Assembly: GCA_937930585.1 (NCBI GenBank)
Contig: CALHCA010000067.1
Coordinates: 1-6,893 of the forward strand
Origin: an uncultured bacterium
GTDB taxonomy: Bacteria > Patescibacteriota > Saccharimonadia > Saccharimonadales > Saccharimonadaceae
Direction: 5' to 3'
DNA length: 6,893 nucleotides
Positions 1 through 5,426 of the stretch are shown here, one piece after another. The position numbers and the translations under genes are program-made. The stretch's first letter is position 1, and the number at the start of each line of letters is the position of its first letter. A model generated the notes under the pieces. It was not told the DNA's origin. It did no database searches and saw nothing but the letters and a program-made list of their open reading frames with translations.

Positions 1-387
1 CTAACGATTAAAGATTTATTGACAAAAGGATTTAATTTAAAAGCTATCGATGAAATAATCAATGAAAAAGAAGTTTCGAAAGAGCTAAAAATAAGCAAAT
101 ATGCTGCAAAAGTTGCTGGCATCAAAACAGATAAAAAAGCTAAAAAACCGGCACCAAAATTTGTGCGAATTTTAATGAAACCGTTTAGATTCGTTATAAT
201 TCCATTTTTTGCACTTGGTAAATATTTAGTAGCCTCCTGGAAAGAACTAAAACTCGTTCGCTGGCCAACGCGCAAAGAAACTTGGAAAATGACTAGTGCC
301 GTAATTGCATTTTCTGTAGGATTCGCAACATTAATTTTATTACTAGACGGCTTGTTTAACTGGATTTTTAAAACACTAATTAAGTAA
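1..387 (+). CDS. secE: SecE, preprotein translocase subunit (5' end outside window)
   Basis: SecE clamps the SecY channel in the inner membrane for protein export. The frame is open from base 1, so the true start is probably upstream of the window; the TTG at 19 is only the first possible start inside it. Counting from that TTG, residues 1-50 are Lys-rich and hydrophilic. Residues about 55-70 (FRFVIIPFFALGKYLV) are hydrophobic or amphipathic. The SecE signature SWKELKLVRWPTRKET lies at about 73-88, and one transmembrane helix follows at about 90-115. The signature plus a C-terminal membrane helix is diagnostic, and nusG 15 bp downstream is the classic secE-nusG pairing. The long basic N-terminus exceeds the minimal single-helix SecE of about 60 residues. 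No terminator separates it from nusG, so the two are presumably cotranscribed. Confidence 0.93.
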   Translation, partial: LTIKDLLTKGFNLKAIDEIINEKEVSKELKISKYAAKVAGIKTDKKAKKPAPKFVRILMKPFRFVIIPFFALGKYLVASWKELKLVRWPTRKETWKMTSAVIAFSVGFATLILLLDGLFNWIFKTLIK

Positions 388-402
388 TTTTGAAAGGTAT
401 TT

Positions 403-945
403 ATGGCAAATAAACGATATGATGATTCCCGACAATGGTATGCTGTGACAACTTTAGCGGGATATGAAGATAAAGTTGCGGAAAATCTTCGCCAGCGAAT
501 CGAAGGCGTAGATATGGCTGACAAAATCTTCGATACACTTGTTCCGAAAGAGAAGCAGATTGAAGTTAGAAATGGAAAACGCAAAGTTGTTGAGCGAAAA
601 ATTTTACAAAGCTATGTTTTGGTTGAAATGAAATTAACCGAGGAGACTTGGTTTGTTGTTCGAAATACACCAGGCGTGACTGGATTTATCGGTTCAGATT
701 CACCAACACCAGTTTCTGAAAAAGAAATGCGTGATATTCGCCGCCGAATGGGTGCCGAAGAGCCAATGTTTGAAATTAACTTTTCTGAAGGTGAAATTAT
801 CAATATTATCGATGGCCCATTCAAAGGTTTCGAAGGTGCAGTTTCTGAAATCGATGCAGTGAAGGGTAAGATTAAAGTGATGGTTTCAATGTTTGGCCGT
901 GAAACACCAGTTGAACTCGACATTCTTCAAATCGAAAAAATATAA
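403..945 (+). CDS. nusG: NusG, transcription elongation/termination factor
   Basis: NusG binds RNA polymerase through its NGN domain and links it to ribosomes, Rho or antitermination complexes through its KOW domain. The 180 residues match the usual bacterial length. The NGN domain spans about 10-115, with WYAVTTLAGYEDKV at 12-25 and RNTPGVTGFIG at 87-97. The KOW domain spans about 128-178, with GPFKGFEGAV at 138-147. The ATG at 403 is preceded by GAAAGG (392-397), five bases upstream. It follows secE by 15 bp and has its own terminator at 967-997. The usual downstream partner rplK is not adjacent: a minus-strand gene and a separate promoter intervene. Arg codons are almost all CGN (12 of 13), typical of the resident genes here. 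Confidence 0.97.
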   Translation: MANKRYDDSRQWYAVTTLAGYEDKVAENLRQRIEGVDMADKIFDTLVPKEKQIEVRNGKRKVVERKILQSYVLVEMKLTEETWFVVRNTPGVTGFIGSDSPTPVSEKEMRDIRRRMGAEEPMFEINFSEGEIINIIDGPFKGFEGAVSEIDAVKGKIKVMVSMFGRETPVELDILQIEKI

Positions 946-966
946 TTTTAAACTTTCAAAAAACAA

Positions 967-997
967 AAAACGCTCAAAAAATGGGCGTTTTAGTTTA
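967..997 (+). terminator. Intrinsic terminator of secE-nusG
   Basis: The arms AAAACGCTC (967-975) and GGGCGTTTT (983-991) form a 9-bp stem with one T-G wobble, a 7-nt loop and a T-rich tail. It lies 22 bp after the nusG stop. Confidence 0.8.
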
Positions 998-1006
998 GCT
1001 TAAATT

Positions 1007-1031
1007 AAAAATCTCGCCAAATTCAGCGAGA
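1007..1031 (-). terminator. Intrinsic terminator of the minus-strand nucleotidyltransferase-fold gene
   Basis: TCTCGC (1012-1017) pairs with GCGAGA (1026-1031). Read on the minus strand, the hairpin is followed by a run of T (complement of 1007-1011). It begins just after the stop codon of the convergent gene at 1038-1547. Confidence 0.75.
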
Positions 1032-1037
1032 AAAAAA

Positions 1038-1547
1038 TTACTTTTTGGCAACAACGTTTTTATTAATCTTGAGAGCTTTTTCTATCATATATTCAGGATT
1101 TGATAAATTTTTATTAATAAGCTTAAGTTTATGCGTTCGAGAATATTCGTGAAATTCAGGTGTCGCTAGAATCATCCCATCTTCAACACAAATACAAACC
1201 TGGTAAAGATTAAATCCAAATGAGGAAATTAAATCTGTAATATTGCGATATTTTCGCTCAAAACCTTGTTTGAAAATTGCATCCGTATCTTTAATTCGCC
1301 AAATATCAAAAAGTTGGCCGTGGTAATTAATTCGAAAACCTTTGTGATTATTATTCTCGACAAAAATTCCGCCCAGATCTTCAAGCCGTTTACGAATTTT
1401 TGAGACAGCTATATCTGTTTTTACCACAATATCAATGTCGTGATTTTCAACCGAATCAATGCAGAGAGCTTTATAGATTGCAAAACTTCCCACAATATAA
1501 ACCCGCCCAAAATCTTTTAGAGTCTCAATTAATTCACGATTTTTCAT
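1038..1547 (-). CDS. Nucleotidyltransferase-fold protein (Pol beta / poly(A)-polymerase-head-like)
   Basis: This 169-residue protein resembles the head domain of the Pol beta-type nucleotidyltransferase superfamily. G20-S21 and the D37-x-D39 pair (HDIDIVV) match the metal-binding GS...DxD motif. D81 in LFDIW is a good candidate for the third carboxylate. It lacks a C-terminal RNA-binding body such as CCA-adding enzymes have, so the substrate cannot be named. The frame extends to an ATG at 1604, but I prefer the ATG at 1547: it has GGAGA (1555-1559) seven bases upstream, and a -10/-35 pair at 1576-1604 lies within the longer version. It is monocistronic, convergent to nusG, and splits the usual nusG-rplK neighbourhood. 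All nine Arg codons are CGN, so it does not look recently acquired. A cargo-type or antitoxin-type nucleotidyltransferase is possible but no partner gene is adjacent. Confidence 0.8.
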   Translation of the reverse strand: MKNRELIETLKDFGRVYIVGSFAIYKALCIDSVENHDIDIVVKTDIAVSKIRKRLEDLGGIFVENNNHKGFRINYHGQLFDIWRIKDTDAIFKQGFERKYRNITDLISSFGFNLYQVCICVEDGMILATPEFHEYSRTHKLKLINKNLSNPEYMIEKALKINKNVVAKK

Positions 1548-1575
1548 TTTTAAATCTCCAAAGCATGATTTTAAG

Positions 1576-1604
1576 ATTATAACATAATTAACAATTAAAA
1601 ACAA
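1576..1604 (-). promoter_or_regulatory. Promoter of the minus-strand nucleotidyltransferase-fold gene
   Basis: On the minus strand, TTGTTT (complement of 1599-1604) and a perfect TATAAT (complement of 1576-1581) are separated by 17 bp. The expected transcript starts near 1570, about 23 nt before the ATG at 1547. Confidence 0.65.
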
Positions 1605-1643
1605 GAAAAACTAAATTAAAGCTGAGGGCTATAGAGGTTTATA

Positions 1644-1811
1644 TTAAACTAATGCCATTTCTTGCAAGCAATGTACTTTAACAATATTTTTCACGCTGAT
1701 CACATTTTCACATTCGTAATTTTCCGTCGAACAATCTTCACAAAATTTTACACAATGAGTTAATAGTCCTAAAATAAACGAATTGAAGCTTGAAATTTTA
1801 AAAAAAATATG
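1644..1811 (-). other. Start-less Cys-rich reading frame, possible gene remnant
   Basis: Between a TAG (complement of 1812-1814) and a TAA (complement of 1644-1646) lies an open frame of 55 codons with a Cys/His-rich stretch (HCVKFCEDC, later ECEN and HC). The spacing recalls a small zinc-binding knuckle. No ATG, GTG or TTG precedes that stretch in frame and no ribosome binding site is visible, so it is not a convincing intact gene. It fills the otherwise featureless spacer at 1605-1789. It may be a decayed gene or chance. Confidence 0.15.
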
Positions 1812-1818
1812 CTAAAAT
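1790..1818 (+). promoter_or_regulatory. rplK promoter, extended -10
   Basis: TTGAAA (1790-1795), a 17-bp spacer and TAAAAT (1813-1818), with an extended -10 TG at 1810-1811. The expected start is near 1825. The leader holds a short hairpin, ACTTGA/TCAAGT (1832-1837 with 1842-1847, 4-nt loop), upstream of the ribosome binding site AAGGGA (1861-1866). Confidence 0.75.
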
Positions 1819-1870
1819 TAATACGTTACGCACTTGAATTATCAAGTATAAAATTATTTAAAGGGAAATT

Positions 1871-2296
1871 ATGGCAAAAAAAGTTATTGGAAATTTGAAA
1901 CTTCGAATCCCAGCTGGCCGTGCAACAGCAGGTCCTCCAGTTGGTTCAACACTTGGTCAATGGGGTCTAAATATGATGGACTTCATCAACCCATTTAATG
2001 AAAAAACTAAAGATATGATGGGTAAAGATGTAATTGTTCACCTTCAAGTTTTCGAAGACCGAACTTTCACTTGGAAATCACTTGGTCAACCAGTTGATGA
2101 TATGATTCGAGACCGAGCAGGCATCCAAAAAGGTGCAGGAAATTCAAAAACTGATAAAGTTGGTAAAATTACGAAAACTCAATTGCAAGAAATTGCTGAA
2201 GCTAAAATGGAACACTTGAACGCAGTTTCACTTGAAGGCGCTATGAAAACTATCGCCGGAACAGCTCGTTCAATGGGCGTTGAAATTACTGAATAA
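1871..2296 (+). CDS. rplK: Ribosomal protein uL11
   Basis: uL11 binds 23S rRNA at the GTPase-associated centre and supports translation-factor action. The 141-residue length is standard. The N-terminal domain (about 1-65) carries IPAGRATAGPPVG and LGQWGLNMMDF. The C-terminal rRNA-binding domain (about 75-141) carries AGIQKGAG, KVGKITKTQLQEIAE and a Gly/Met-rich end (GTARSMGVEI). The ATG at 1871 follows AAGGGA by four bases. Two family positions diverge: the common GPALGQ is GSTLGQ here, and the usual TPPA-type segment before AGI is GQPVDD. It is normally cotranscribed with rplA, but here a terminator follows directly and rplA is absent from the window. It has its own promoter instead of reading on from nusG. 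Confidence 0.96.
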   Translation: MAKKVIGNLKLRIPAGRATAGPPVGSTLGQWGLNMMDFINPFNEKTKDMMGKDVIVHLQVFEDRTFTWKSLGQPVDDMIRDRAGIQKGAGNSKTDKVGKITKTQLQEIAEAKMEHLNAVSLEGAMKTIAGTARSMGVEITE

Positions 2297-2304
2297 TATT
2301 CTTG

Positions 2305-2330
2305 AAAATCGCTCTTCTGGGCGGTTTTTA
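2305..2330 (+). terminator. Intrinsic terminator of rplK
   Basis: AAAATCGCTC (2305-2314) pairs with GGGCGGTTTT (2319-2328) around a 4-nt loop, including two T-G wobbles, and is followed by T residues. It sits 8 bp after the rplK stop and directly before the tgt promoter. Confidence 0.85.
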
Positions 2331-2332
2331 AA

Positions 2333-2361
2333 TTGCAAAAAAAATATTTTTATGCTATACT
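2333..2361 (+). promoter_or_regulatory. tgt promoter placing the transcript start at the ATG
   Basis: TTGCAA (2333-2338), 17 bp, TATACT (2356-2361), with an extended -10 TG at 2353-2354. Only seven bases separate the -10 hexamer from the tgt ATG at 2369, so transcription should begin at or next to the A of the start codon. No Shine-Dalgarno site is present in that gap. Confidence 0.75.
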
Positions 2362-2368
2362 TTAACAG

Positions 2369-3634
2369 ATGAAAAAAGCTTTAAGTTTCGAAATTAAAAC
2401 TCGCCTTAATGGTACTTTGGCAAGAACTGGTGTAATTCAAACTCCACACGGTGAAATTAAAACCCCAGCTTATATTGCAGGCGGAACTAATGCCACAGTG
2501 AAAGCAATGACGCCCGAGCAAATTCGCTCAACTGGTGCGCAGGCCGTACTAGCAAACACCTACCATTTAATGCTTCGGCCTGGTGCAGATATTCTAGCGA
2601 AAGCTGGCGGAATTCATAAGTTTATGAATTGGAGCGCACCAACCTTTACTGATTCGGGTGGATTTCAGGTTTTTTCTCTTGGAATGGCTTATAGAAAGGG
2701 AATTGACGCAACTTCACACATTTCGAAGGGTGATTCAAATTTAGCACGCCATAACTCAAATCAGCTCGCAAAAGTTAGTAAAGACGGAGTTTGGTTTAAA
2801 TCTCACATTTCGGGCGAAAAGATTTTTATGAGCCCCGAAATTTCAATGGAGCTTCAGCATAAAATTGGCGCCGATATTCACATGGCTTTCGATGAATTAA
2901 CTTCGCCACTAGCTGGCCGAGCGCAAATTAAATCCGCATTAGATAAAACTCATTTTTGGGCCGAAAAGTGTTTAAAACGCCACAACGAATTAAATGCCGA
3001 ACATATCGCAAAAGGTGAAAATCTACAGGCACTTTTTGCAGTAGTTCAAGGTGCGCGTGAAGAAGATTTTCGAAAAGAAAGTGCGAGTTTTTTGGGATCG
3101 AAAGACTTTGACGGCTTTGGGATTGGCGGGATTTTTCAGCCAGAAGAAATCCCCGAAGTTCTAACTTGGGTGAATACAACCTTGCCAGAAGAAAAGCCGC
3201 GGCATCTATTAGGAATGGGCGCACAGCCGGCCGATCTATTTTTGGGTGTGGAATATGGTATTGATACATTTGATTGTGTGGCACCAACTCGTCAAGCTCG
3301 AAACGGTGCAATTTTTACTTATTATGGGCGAATCAATATTAAAAACGCCAAGTTTAAAGAAGACTTCACACCAATTGACAACGATTGCAATTGCTACACT
3401 TGCCAAAATTTCACAAAAGCCTACGTTAATCATCTTTTCCGTGCGGACGAAATTCTTGCCAGCACACTTGCTTCAATTCATAATGAATTTTTTGTAATTA
3501 ATACCGTTGATAAAATTCGTGAAAGTCTTGAAAACGGCACTTTTTTTAAATATAAACGCCAATTTTTAACAAAATATTATGGTGAAGAACGAGCAAAAGA
3601 CTTCGAAACTAAGCAAAATGAAGATTCGCTGTAA
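2369..3634 (+). CDS. tgt: tRNA-guanine transglycosylase (queuine/preQ1 insertion)
   Basis: Tgt exchanges guanine-34 of GUN-anticodon tRNAs (Asp, Asn, His, Tyr) for a 7-deazaguanine base. Visible catalytic residues are D95 in TDSGGFQ (base acceptor) and D302 in FDCVAPTR (nucleophile). D175 (MAFDE) and Q227 (VVQG) match substrate-pocket positions. The zinc site C340-x-C342-x2-C345...H371 is complete. At 421 residues it is longer than the usual bacterial form of about 375, mainly because of an extra segment of about 30 residues near 105-136, after VFSLG. The bacterial preQ1-selective loop GGLAVGE reads GGIFQPEE (253-260), so base preference is uncertain. The start is set by the leaderless promoter. 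The 3' end overlaps the next gene by 17 bp. No queuosine synthesis gene is in the window. Confidence 0.95.
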   Translation: MKKALSFEIKTRLNGTLARTGVIQTPHGEIKTPAYIAGGTNATVKAMTPEQIRSTGAQAVLANTYHLMLRPGADILAKAGGIHKFMNWSAPTFTDSGGFQVFSLGMAYRKGIDATSHISKGDSNLARHNSNQLAKVSKDGVWFKSHISGEKIFMSPEISMELQHKIGADIHMAFDELTSPLAGRAQIKSALDKTHFWAEKCLKRHNELNAEHIAKGENLQALFAVVQGAREEDFRKESASFLGSKDFDGFGIGGIFQPEEIPEVLTWVNTTLPEEKPRHLLGMGAQPADLFLGVEYGIDTFDCVAPTRQARNGAIFTYYGRINIKNAKFKEDFTPIDNDCNCYTCQNFTKAYVNHLFRADEILASTLASIHNEFFVINTVDKIRESLENGTFFKYKRQFLTKYYGEERAKDFETKQNEDSL

Positions 3635-3851
3635 AATTAAGCCAAACTCAAAAAAGGGAAACCTCATTCAAAAATCACAAGATGAAAATGGTGAGTTTTT
3701 TGAGATTTTTATTCGTGAACTAGCAATTGAAGGCAAAGCAAATCTGGCAGTAATTGAATTATTAAGCAAAAAATTCGACGTTTCGAAAAGCCAAGTCTCT
3801 CTAAAAACTGGTACAAAATCACGATTTAAGATTTTTGAAATAGAAAAATAA
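3618..3851 (+). CDS. DUF167 (YggU-like) family protein
   Basis: This is a small alpha/beta protein of unassigned biochemical role. The 77 residues match the family: KIRCKIKPNSKKGN at the N-terminus, the hallmark EGKAN at 38-42 (ELAIEGKANLAVIELLSKKF), and the C-terminal LKTGTKSRFKIFEI. I start it at the ATG at 3618, because the domain begins immediately there. An ATG at 3579 in the same frame would add 13 residues lying wholly inside tgt. The chosen start overlaps the tgt end by 17 bp and has only a weak upstream purine run, so translation is probably coupled to tgt. It is followed by a bidirectional terminator. The function is unknown; cotranscription with tgt does not by itself show a role in tRNA modification. 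Confidence 0.88.
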   Translation: MKIRCKIKPNSKKGNLIQKSQDENGEFFEIFIRELAIEGKANLAVIELLSKKFDVSKSQVSLKTGTKSRFKIFEIEK

Positions 3852-3880
3852 AAAAATCGCTTCTACTTGAGGCGATTTTT
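3851..3880. terminator. Bidirectional terminator between the DUF167 gene and tRNA-Gln
   Basis: AAAAATCGCTTC (3852-3863) pairs with GAGGCGATTTTT (3869-3880) around TACTT. The A-rich left and T-rich right arms give a U-tract on either strand, so it can end tgt-DUF167 from the left and tRNA-Gln from the right. Confidence 0.85.
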
Positions 3881-3898
3881 ATTGAAATAATTTCTGCT

Positions 3899-3973
3899 TG
3901 GCTGGGATGGAGGGATTCGAACCCCCGAATGGCGGGACCAGAACCCGCTGCCTTACCACTTGGCGACATCCCA
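3899..3973 (-). tRNA. tRNA-Gln, anticodon CUG
   Basis: On the minus strand a complete cloverleaf can be drawn. The acceptor TGGGATG (3973-3967) pairs fully with CATCCCA (3909-3903), starting with the U1-A72 pair typical of tRNA-Gln. The anticodon stem GCGGG/CCCGC encloses the loop TTCTGGT, giving anticodon CUG, which reads CAG. The T loop contains GGTTCGAATCC. The discriminator is G and CCA is encoded (3899-3901). Its promoter is at 3984-4012 and it ends at the shared terminator 3851-3880. It is not a Tgt substrate because the anticodon is not GUN. Confidence 0.96.
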
Positions 3974-3983
3974 ATACCTCTCA

Positions 3984-4012
3984 ATTATATCAAAAAAAAT
4001 AATGCTTTTCAA
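3984..4012 (-). promoter_or_regulatory. tRNA-Gln promoter
   Basis: On the minus strand, TTGAAA (complement of 4007-4012), 17 bp, then consensus TATAAT (complement of 3984-3989). The start is expected about 3-5 nt before the mature tRNA 5' end at 3973. Confidence 0.78.
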
Positions 4013-4033
4013 GAGCTTTTCGAAAACCTTTTA

Positions 4034-4062
4034 TTGACAAAACTAATATTTTGTGCTATAAT
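4034..4062 (+). promoter_or_regulatory. Consensus promoter of the 128-residue ORF
   Basis: Perfect TTGACA (4034-4039), 17 bp, perfect TATAAT (4057-4062), plus the extended -10 TG at 4054-4055. This is the strongest promoter by sequence in the window. Confidence 0.88.
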
Positions 4063-4069
4063 TTTACTA

Positions 4070-4103
4070 TTCAAGCTTTTGCTTGAAAATTTTCATCAGG
4101 AGG
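4070..4103 (+). promoter_or_regulatory. 5'-end hairpin and strong ribosome binding site
   Basis: TTCAAGC (4070-4076) and GCTTGAA (4081-4087) form a 7-bp hairpin with a TTTT loop at the predicted transcript start. AGGAGG (4098-4103) follows, seven bases before the ATG at 4111. The hairpin leaves the Shine-Dalgarno site free, so it may protect the 5' end more than block translation. Confidence 0.6.
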
Positions 4104-4110
4104 ATCCAAA

Positions 4111-4497
4111 ATGGATCAACTTTTATTACAGGAAGTGCTGCTTCAAGCAATTCAAACCGGAGTACCAGTTAGACTCGAAGCTGACGGAAATAAAGTTATC
4201 CGAGTAAAGCCCGACTCAGTATACAATCTAGACAAAAAAATAGTTGAGGTTCGTGGTTCAGCAAAGATTGTTTATCTTGAAGGCGAAGCACCGAACCGAT
4301 TCGTCTCAAGAAGGAAACTTAAAAGGATCTGCTTATGGATTGACGAAGACTTCAAGGTCAAAAAGTTGCTAGAGGACGAAAGAATTCCACAAAGAGTTGA
4401 AGAATCCCTCAAAATACCGCACAATCCTTATAATAAAGACGATGCCTTTAAAGAAGAAATCGAGACACCGCCATTTTTAAGGAAATCCTTCATCTAA
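4111..4497 (+). CDS. Unrecognised protein, 128 residues
   Basis: I do not recognise a family. The protein is soluble, with no signal peptide or membrane segment. Residues 1-16 are a hydrophobic helix-like stretch (LLLQEVLLQAI). Residues 17-58 look beta-rich with alternating hydrophobics (KVIRVKP, KIVEVRG, KIVYLEG). A basic patch RRKLKR lies at 67-72 and might contact nucleic acid. The C-terminal 50 residues are charged and Pro-containing. The start is secure: AGGAGG sits seven bases upstream and a consensus promoter lies before it. The gene is real by context, with promoter, ribosome binding site, ORF and overlapping terminator. Seven of ten Arg codons are AGA/AGG, unlike the housekeeping genes, which points to a different origin. 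Neighbouring small ORFs share that bias. Confidence 0.82.
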   Translation: MDQLLLQEVLLQAIQTGVPVRLEADGNKVIRVKPDSVYNLDKKIVEVRGSAKIVYLEGEAPNRFVSRRKLKRICLWIDEDFKVKKLLEDERIPQRVEESLKIPHNPYNKDDAFKEEIETPPFLRKSFI

Positions 4498-4517
4498 AGT
4501 CGCATTTGCGGCTTTTT
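4496..4517 (+). terminator. Terminator overlapping the stop of the 128-residue ORF
   Basis: AAAGTCGC (4496-4503) pairs with GCGGCTTT (4508-4515) around ATTT, followed by T residues. The left arm includes the last two bases of the TAA stop. Confidence 0.82.
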
Positions 4518-4530
4518 ATTAAGCTCAAGC

Positions 4531-4559
4531 TTGCATTTTAAAAAATCTTGTTATAAAAT
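4531..4559 (+). promoter_or_regulatory. Promoter of the 117-residue ORF
   Basis: TTGCAT (4531-4536), 17 bp, TAAAAT (4554-4559). TATAAA at 4552-4557 is an alternative -10 with a 15-bp spacer. The predicted start is near 4566. Confidence 0.6.
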
Positions 4560-4566
4560 TTAAGCA

Positions 4567-4610
4567 ATAAGCTTCTCGGTTCGCCGAAATCTATAAGCTT
4601 ATGGGGGAGG
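4567..4610 (+). promoter_or_regulatory. 5'-end stem-loop next to a strong ribosome binding site
   Basis: ATAAGCTT (4567-4574) and AAGCTTAT (4595-4602) form an 8-bp outer stem. Inside it, TCGG (4576-4579) and CCGA (4584-4587) close a TTCG tetraloop. The purine-rich site GGGGGAGG (4603-4610) starts at the foot of the stem, six bases before the ATG at 4617. The structure begins at the predicted transcript start and abuts the ribosome binding site, so it could act on mRNA stability or on ribosome access. Confidence 0.65.
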
Positions 4611-4616
4611 CTCATT

Positions 4617-4970
4617 ATGAGCAGTATTTTAATCAAACTTGTTGACGAAGCCGTAAGCGAAAGACAGCTTTCGGTTGAGCTCACCAAAATCAATCCCGTT
4701 AAAATCGAAGGTGAATCTGCAGAGCAAATCGTGAAAAATCTCGAAGAGCTGCTGGGAGAAAAAGATTCCCTTAGAATAACGGCTGGAGCTAGAATTTTTA
4801 GTGATGAAGTAGTACTGATGGAAGAAATCTTTGATATTTTCGAAATGCAAAATGTCAATGATATGGGGTATTACTATCAAATTATACAAGATTCGAGTGA
4901 AGATTATAATTTCGAAATTTATTGCCGAAGTGGCACCAATATCGAAATCAAAAGAATTCGTTCGAATTAA
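4617..4970 (+). CDS. Unrecognised acidic protein, 117 residues
   Basis: No family is recognised. The protein is acidic, has no membrane segment or signal peptide, and contains one Cys. Residues 1-30 alternate hydrophobic and polar (SILIKLVDEAV, QLSVELTKI). Residues 33-48 form a likely acidic amphipathic helix (ESAEQIVKNLEELLGE). Residues 60-80 hold the hydrophobic/acidic run EEIFDIFEM. The end (YNFEIYCRS, NIEIKRI) looks like two beta strands. A very strong ribosome binding site fixes the ATG at 4617. It stands as its own unit between a promoter at 4531 and a terminator at 4983. Four of six Arg codons are AGA, like its neighbours and unlike the resident genes. Its size and charge would suit a small adaptor or inhibitor, but nothing seen supports a named role. 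Confidence 0.78.
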   Translation: MSSILIKLVDEAVSERQLSVELTKINPVKIEGESAEQIVKNLEELLGEKDSLRITAGARIFSDEVVLMEEIFDIFEMQNVNDMGYYYQIIQDSSEDYNFEIYCRSGTNIEIKRIRSN

Positions 4971-4982
4971 ATTAATGTGAAA

Positions 4983-5007
4983 CCTCGCAATTTTGCGGGG
5001 ATTTTTT
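4983..5007 (+). terminator. Terminator of the 117-residue ORF
   Basis: CCTCGCA (4983-4989) pairs with TGCGGGG (4994-5000) around a 4-nt loop with one T-G wobble, followed by a run of T from 5002. Confidence 0.88.
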
Positions 5008-5012
5008 TAGTC

Positions 5013-5041
5013 TTGATTTTTCTTTAAAAAAGTTGTATAAT
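5013..5041 (+). promoter_or_regulatory. Promoter of the overlapping two-gene unit
   Basis: TTGATT (5013-5018), 17 bp, perfect TATAAT (5036-5041). The leader, starting near 5048, holds a short imperfect hairpin (5049-5065, GTTT loop, one G-U pair and one bulged A). AGAGGA (5075-5080) is seven bases before the ATG at 5088. Confidence 0.78.
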
Positions 5042-5087
5042 ATTAAGAGCGCTCGTTTGAGTAGCACATTAGAAAGAGGAATTAATT

Positions 5088-5426
5088 ATGTATTATATCC
5101 TTGTTGTTTGCGCTAACGATATTCAGATCTTTTACGATCGCAATGGTGATGAGTTAATCCATAAACTAAGGATTGTGCGGTTGATGGATCCAAATCACAA
5201 CAAAACGATTCTAACCAAAGATGAGAAGATTCCAGTACGTGAAGAACTTTTCAAAGAATTATCACGAATCCGTAGCTTATTCGAAAAACAAAATGAAAAT
5301 GTTACTAGATTTGAGATTTTCGATAGCTTTCAGTATTCGAAAAAGCGAAAATTCAGTATTGAGTTTTTAGAGAACGGCATAATTAAAGTTTTTAGATTGG
5401 AGGAGCAACAAGATGAAATCCTATGA
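5088..5426 (+). CDS. Unrecognised protein, 112 residues, first gene of an overlapping pair
   Basis: No family is recognised. The N-terminus (MYYILVVCANDIQIF, 1-15) is hydrophobic but contains N and D, so it reads as a beta strand and not as a membrane helix. A linker rich in charged residues follows, then a likely helix at 48-70 (REELFKELSRIRSLFEK). The C-terminal half has alternating strands (RFEIFDSF, KFSIEFLENGIIKVFRLEE). The start has AGAGGA seven bases upstream. The stop is TGA (5424-5426), the only TGA stop among the confident genes. It overlaps the next gene by 14 bp, and that gene's ribosome binding site lies inside this one. The overlapped short pair recalls toxin-antitoxin or two-subunit layouts, but no motif supports that. 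Three of nine Arg codons are AGA/AGG. Confidence 0.78.
   Translation: MYYILVVCANDIQIFYDRNGDELIHKLRIVRLMDPNHNKTILTKDEKIPVREELFKELSRIRSLFEKQNENVTRFEIFDSFQYSKKRKFSIEFLENGIIKVFRLEEQQDEIL

Noticed and set aside
1548..1604. Longer start of the nucleotidyltransferase gene at 1604
   Set aside because: The extra 19 residues overlap the -10/-35 elements, and a good GGAGA site sits before the ATG at 1547.
3579..3617. Longer start of the DUF167 gene at 3579
   Set aside because: The added residues fall outside the family domain and are fully inside tgt; the domain begins at the ATG at 3618.
3929..4207. Plus-strand frame of 92 codons
   Set aside because: It crosses the tRNA gene, a promoter and the start of the 128-residue ORF; it is a shadow frame.
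4070..4602. Repeated AAGCTT/CAAGC motifs as mobile-element ends
   Set aside because: They are parts of local hairpins, vary in sequence, and no transposase or target-site duplication is present.
4538..4889. Minus-strand frames opposite the 117-residue ORF
   Set aside because: No ribosome binding site; the plus-strand gene has promoter, strong site and terminator.
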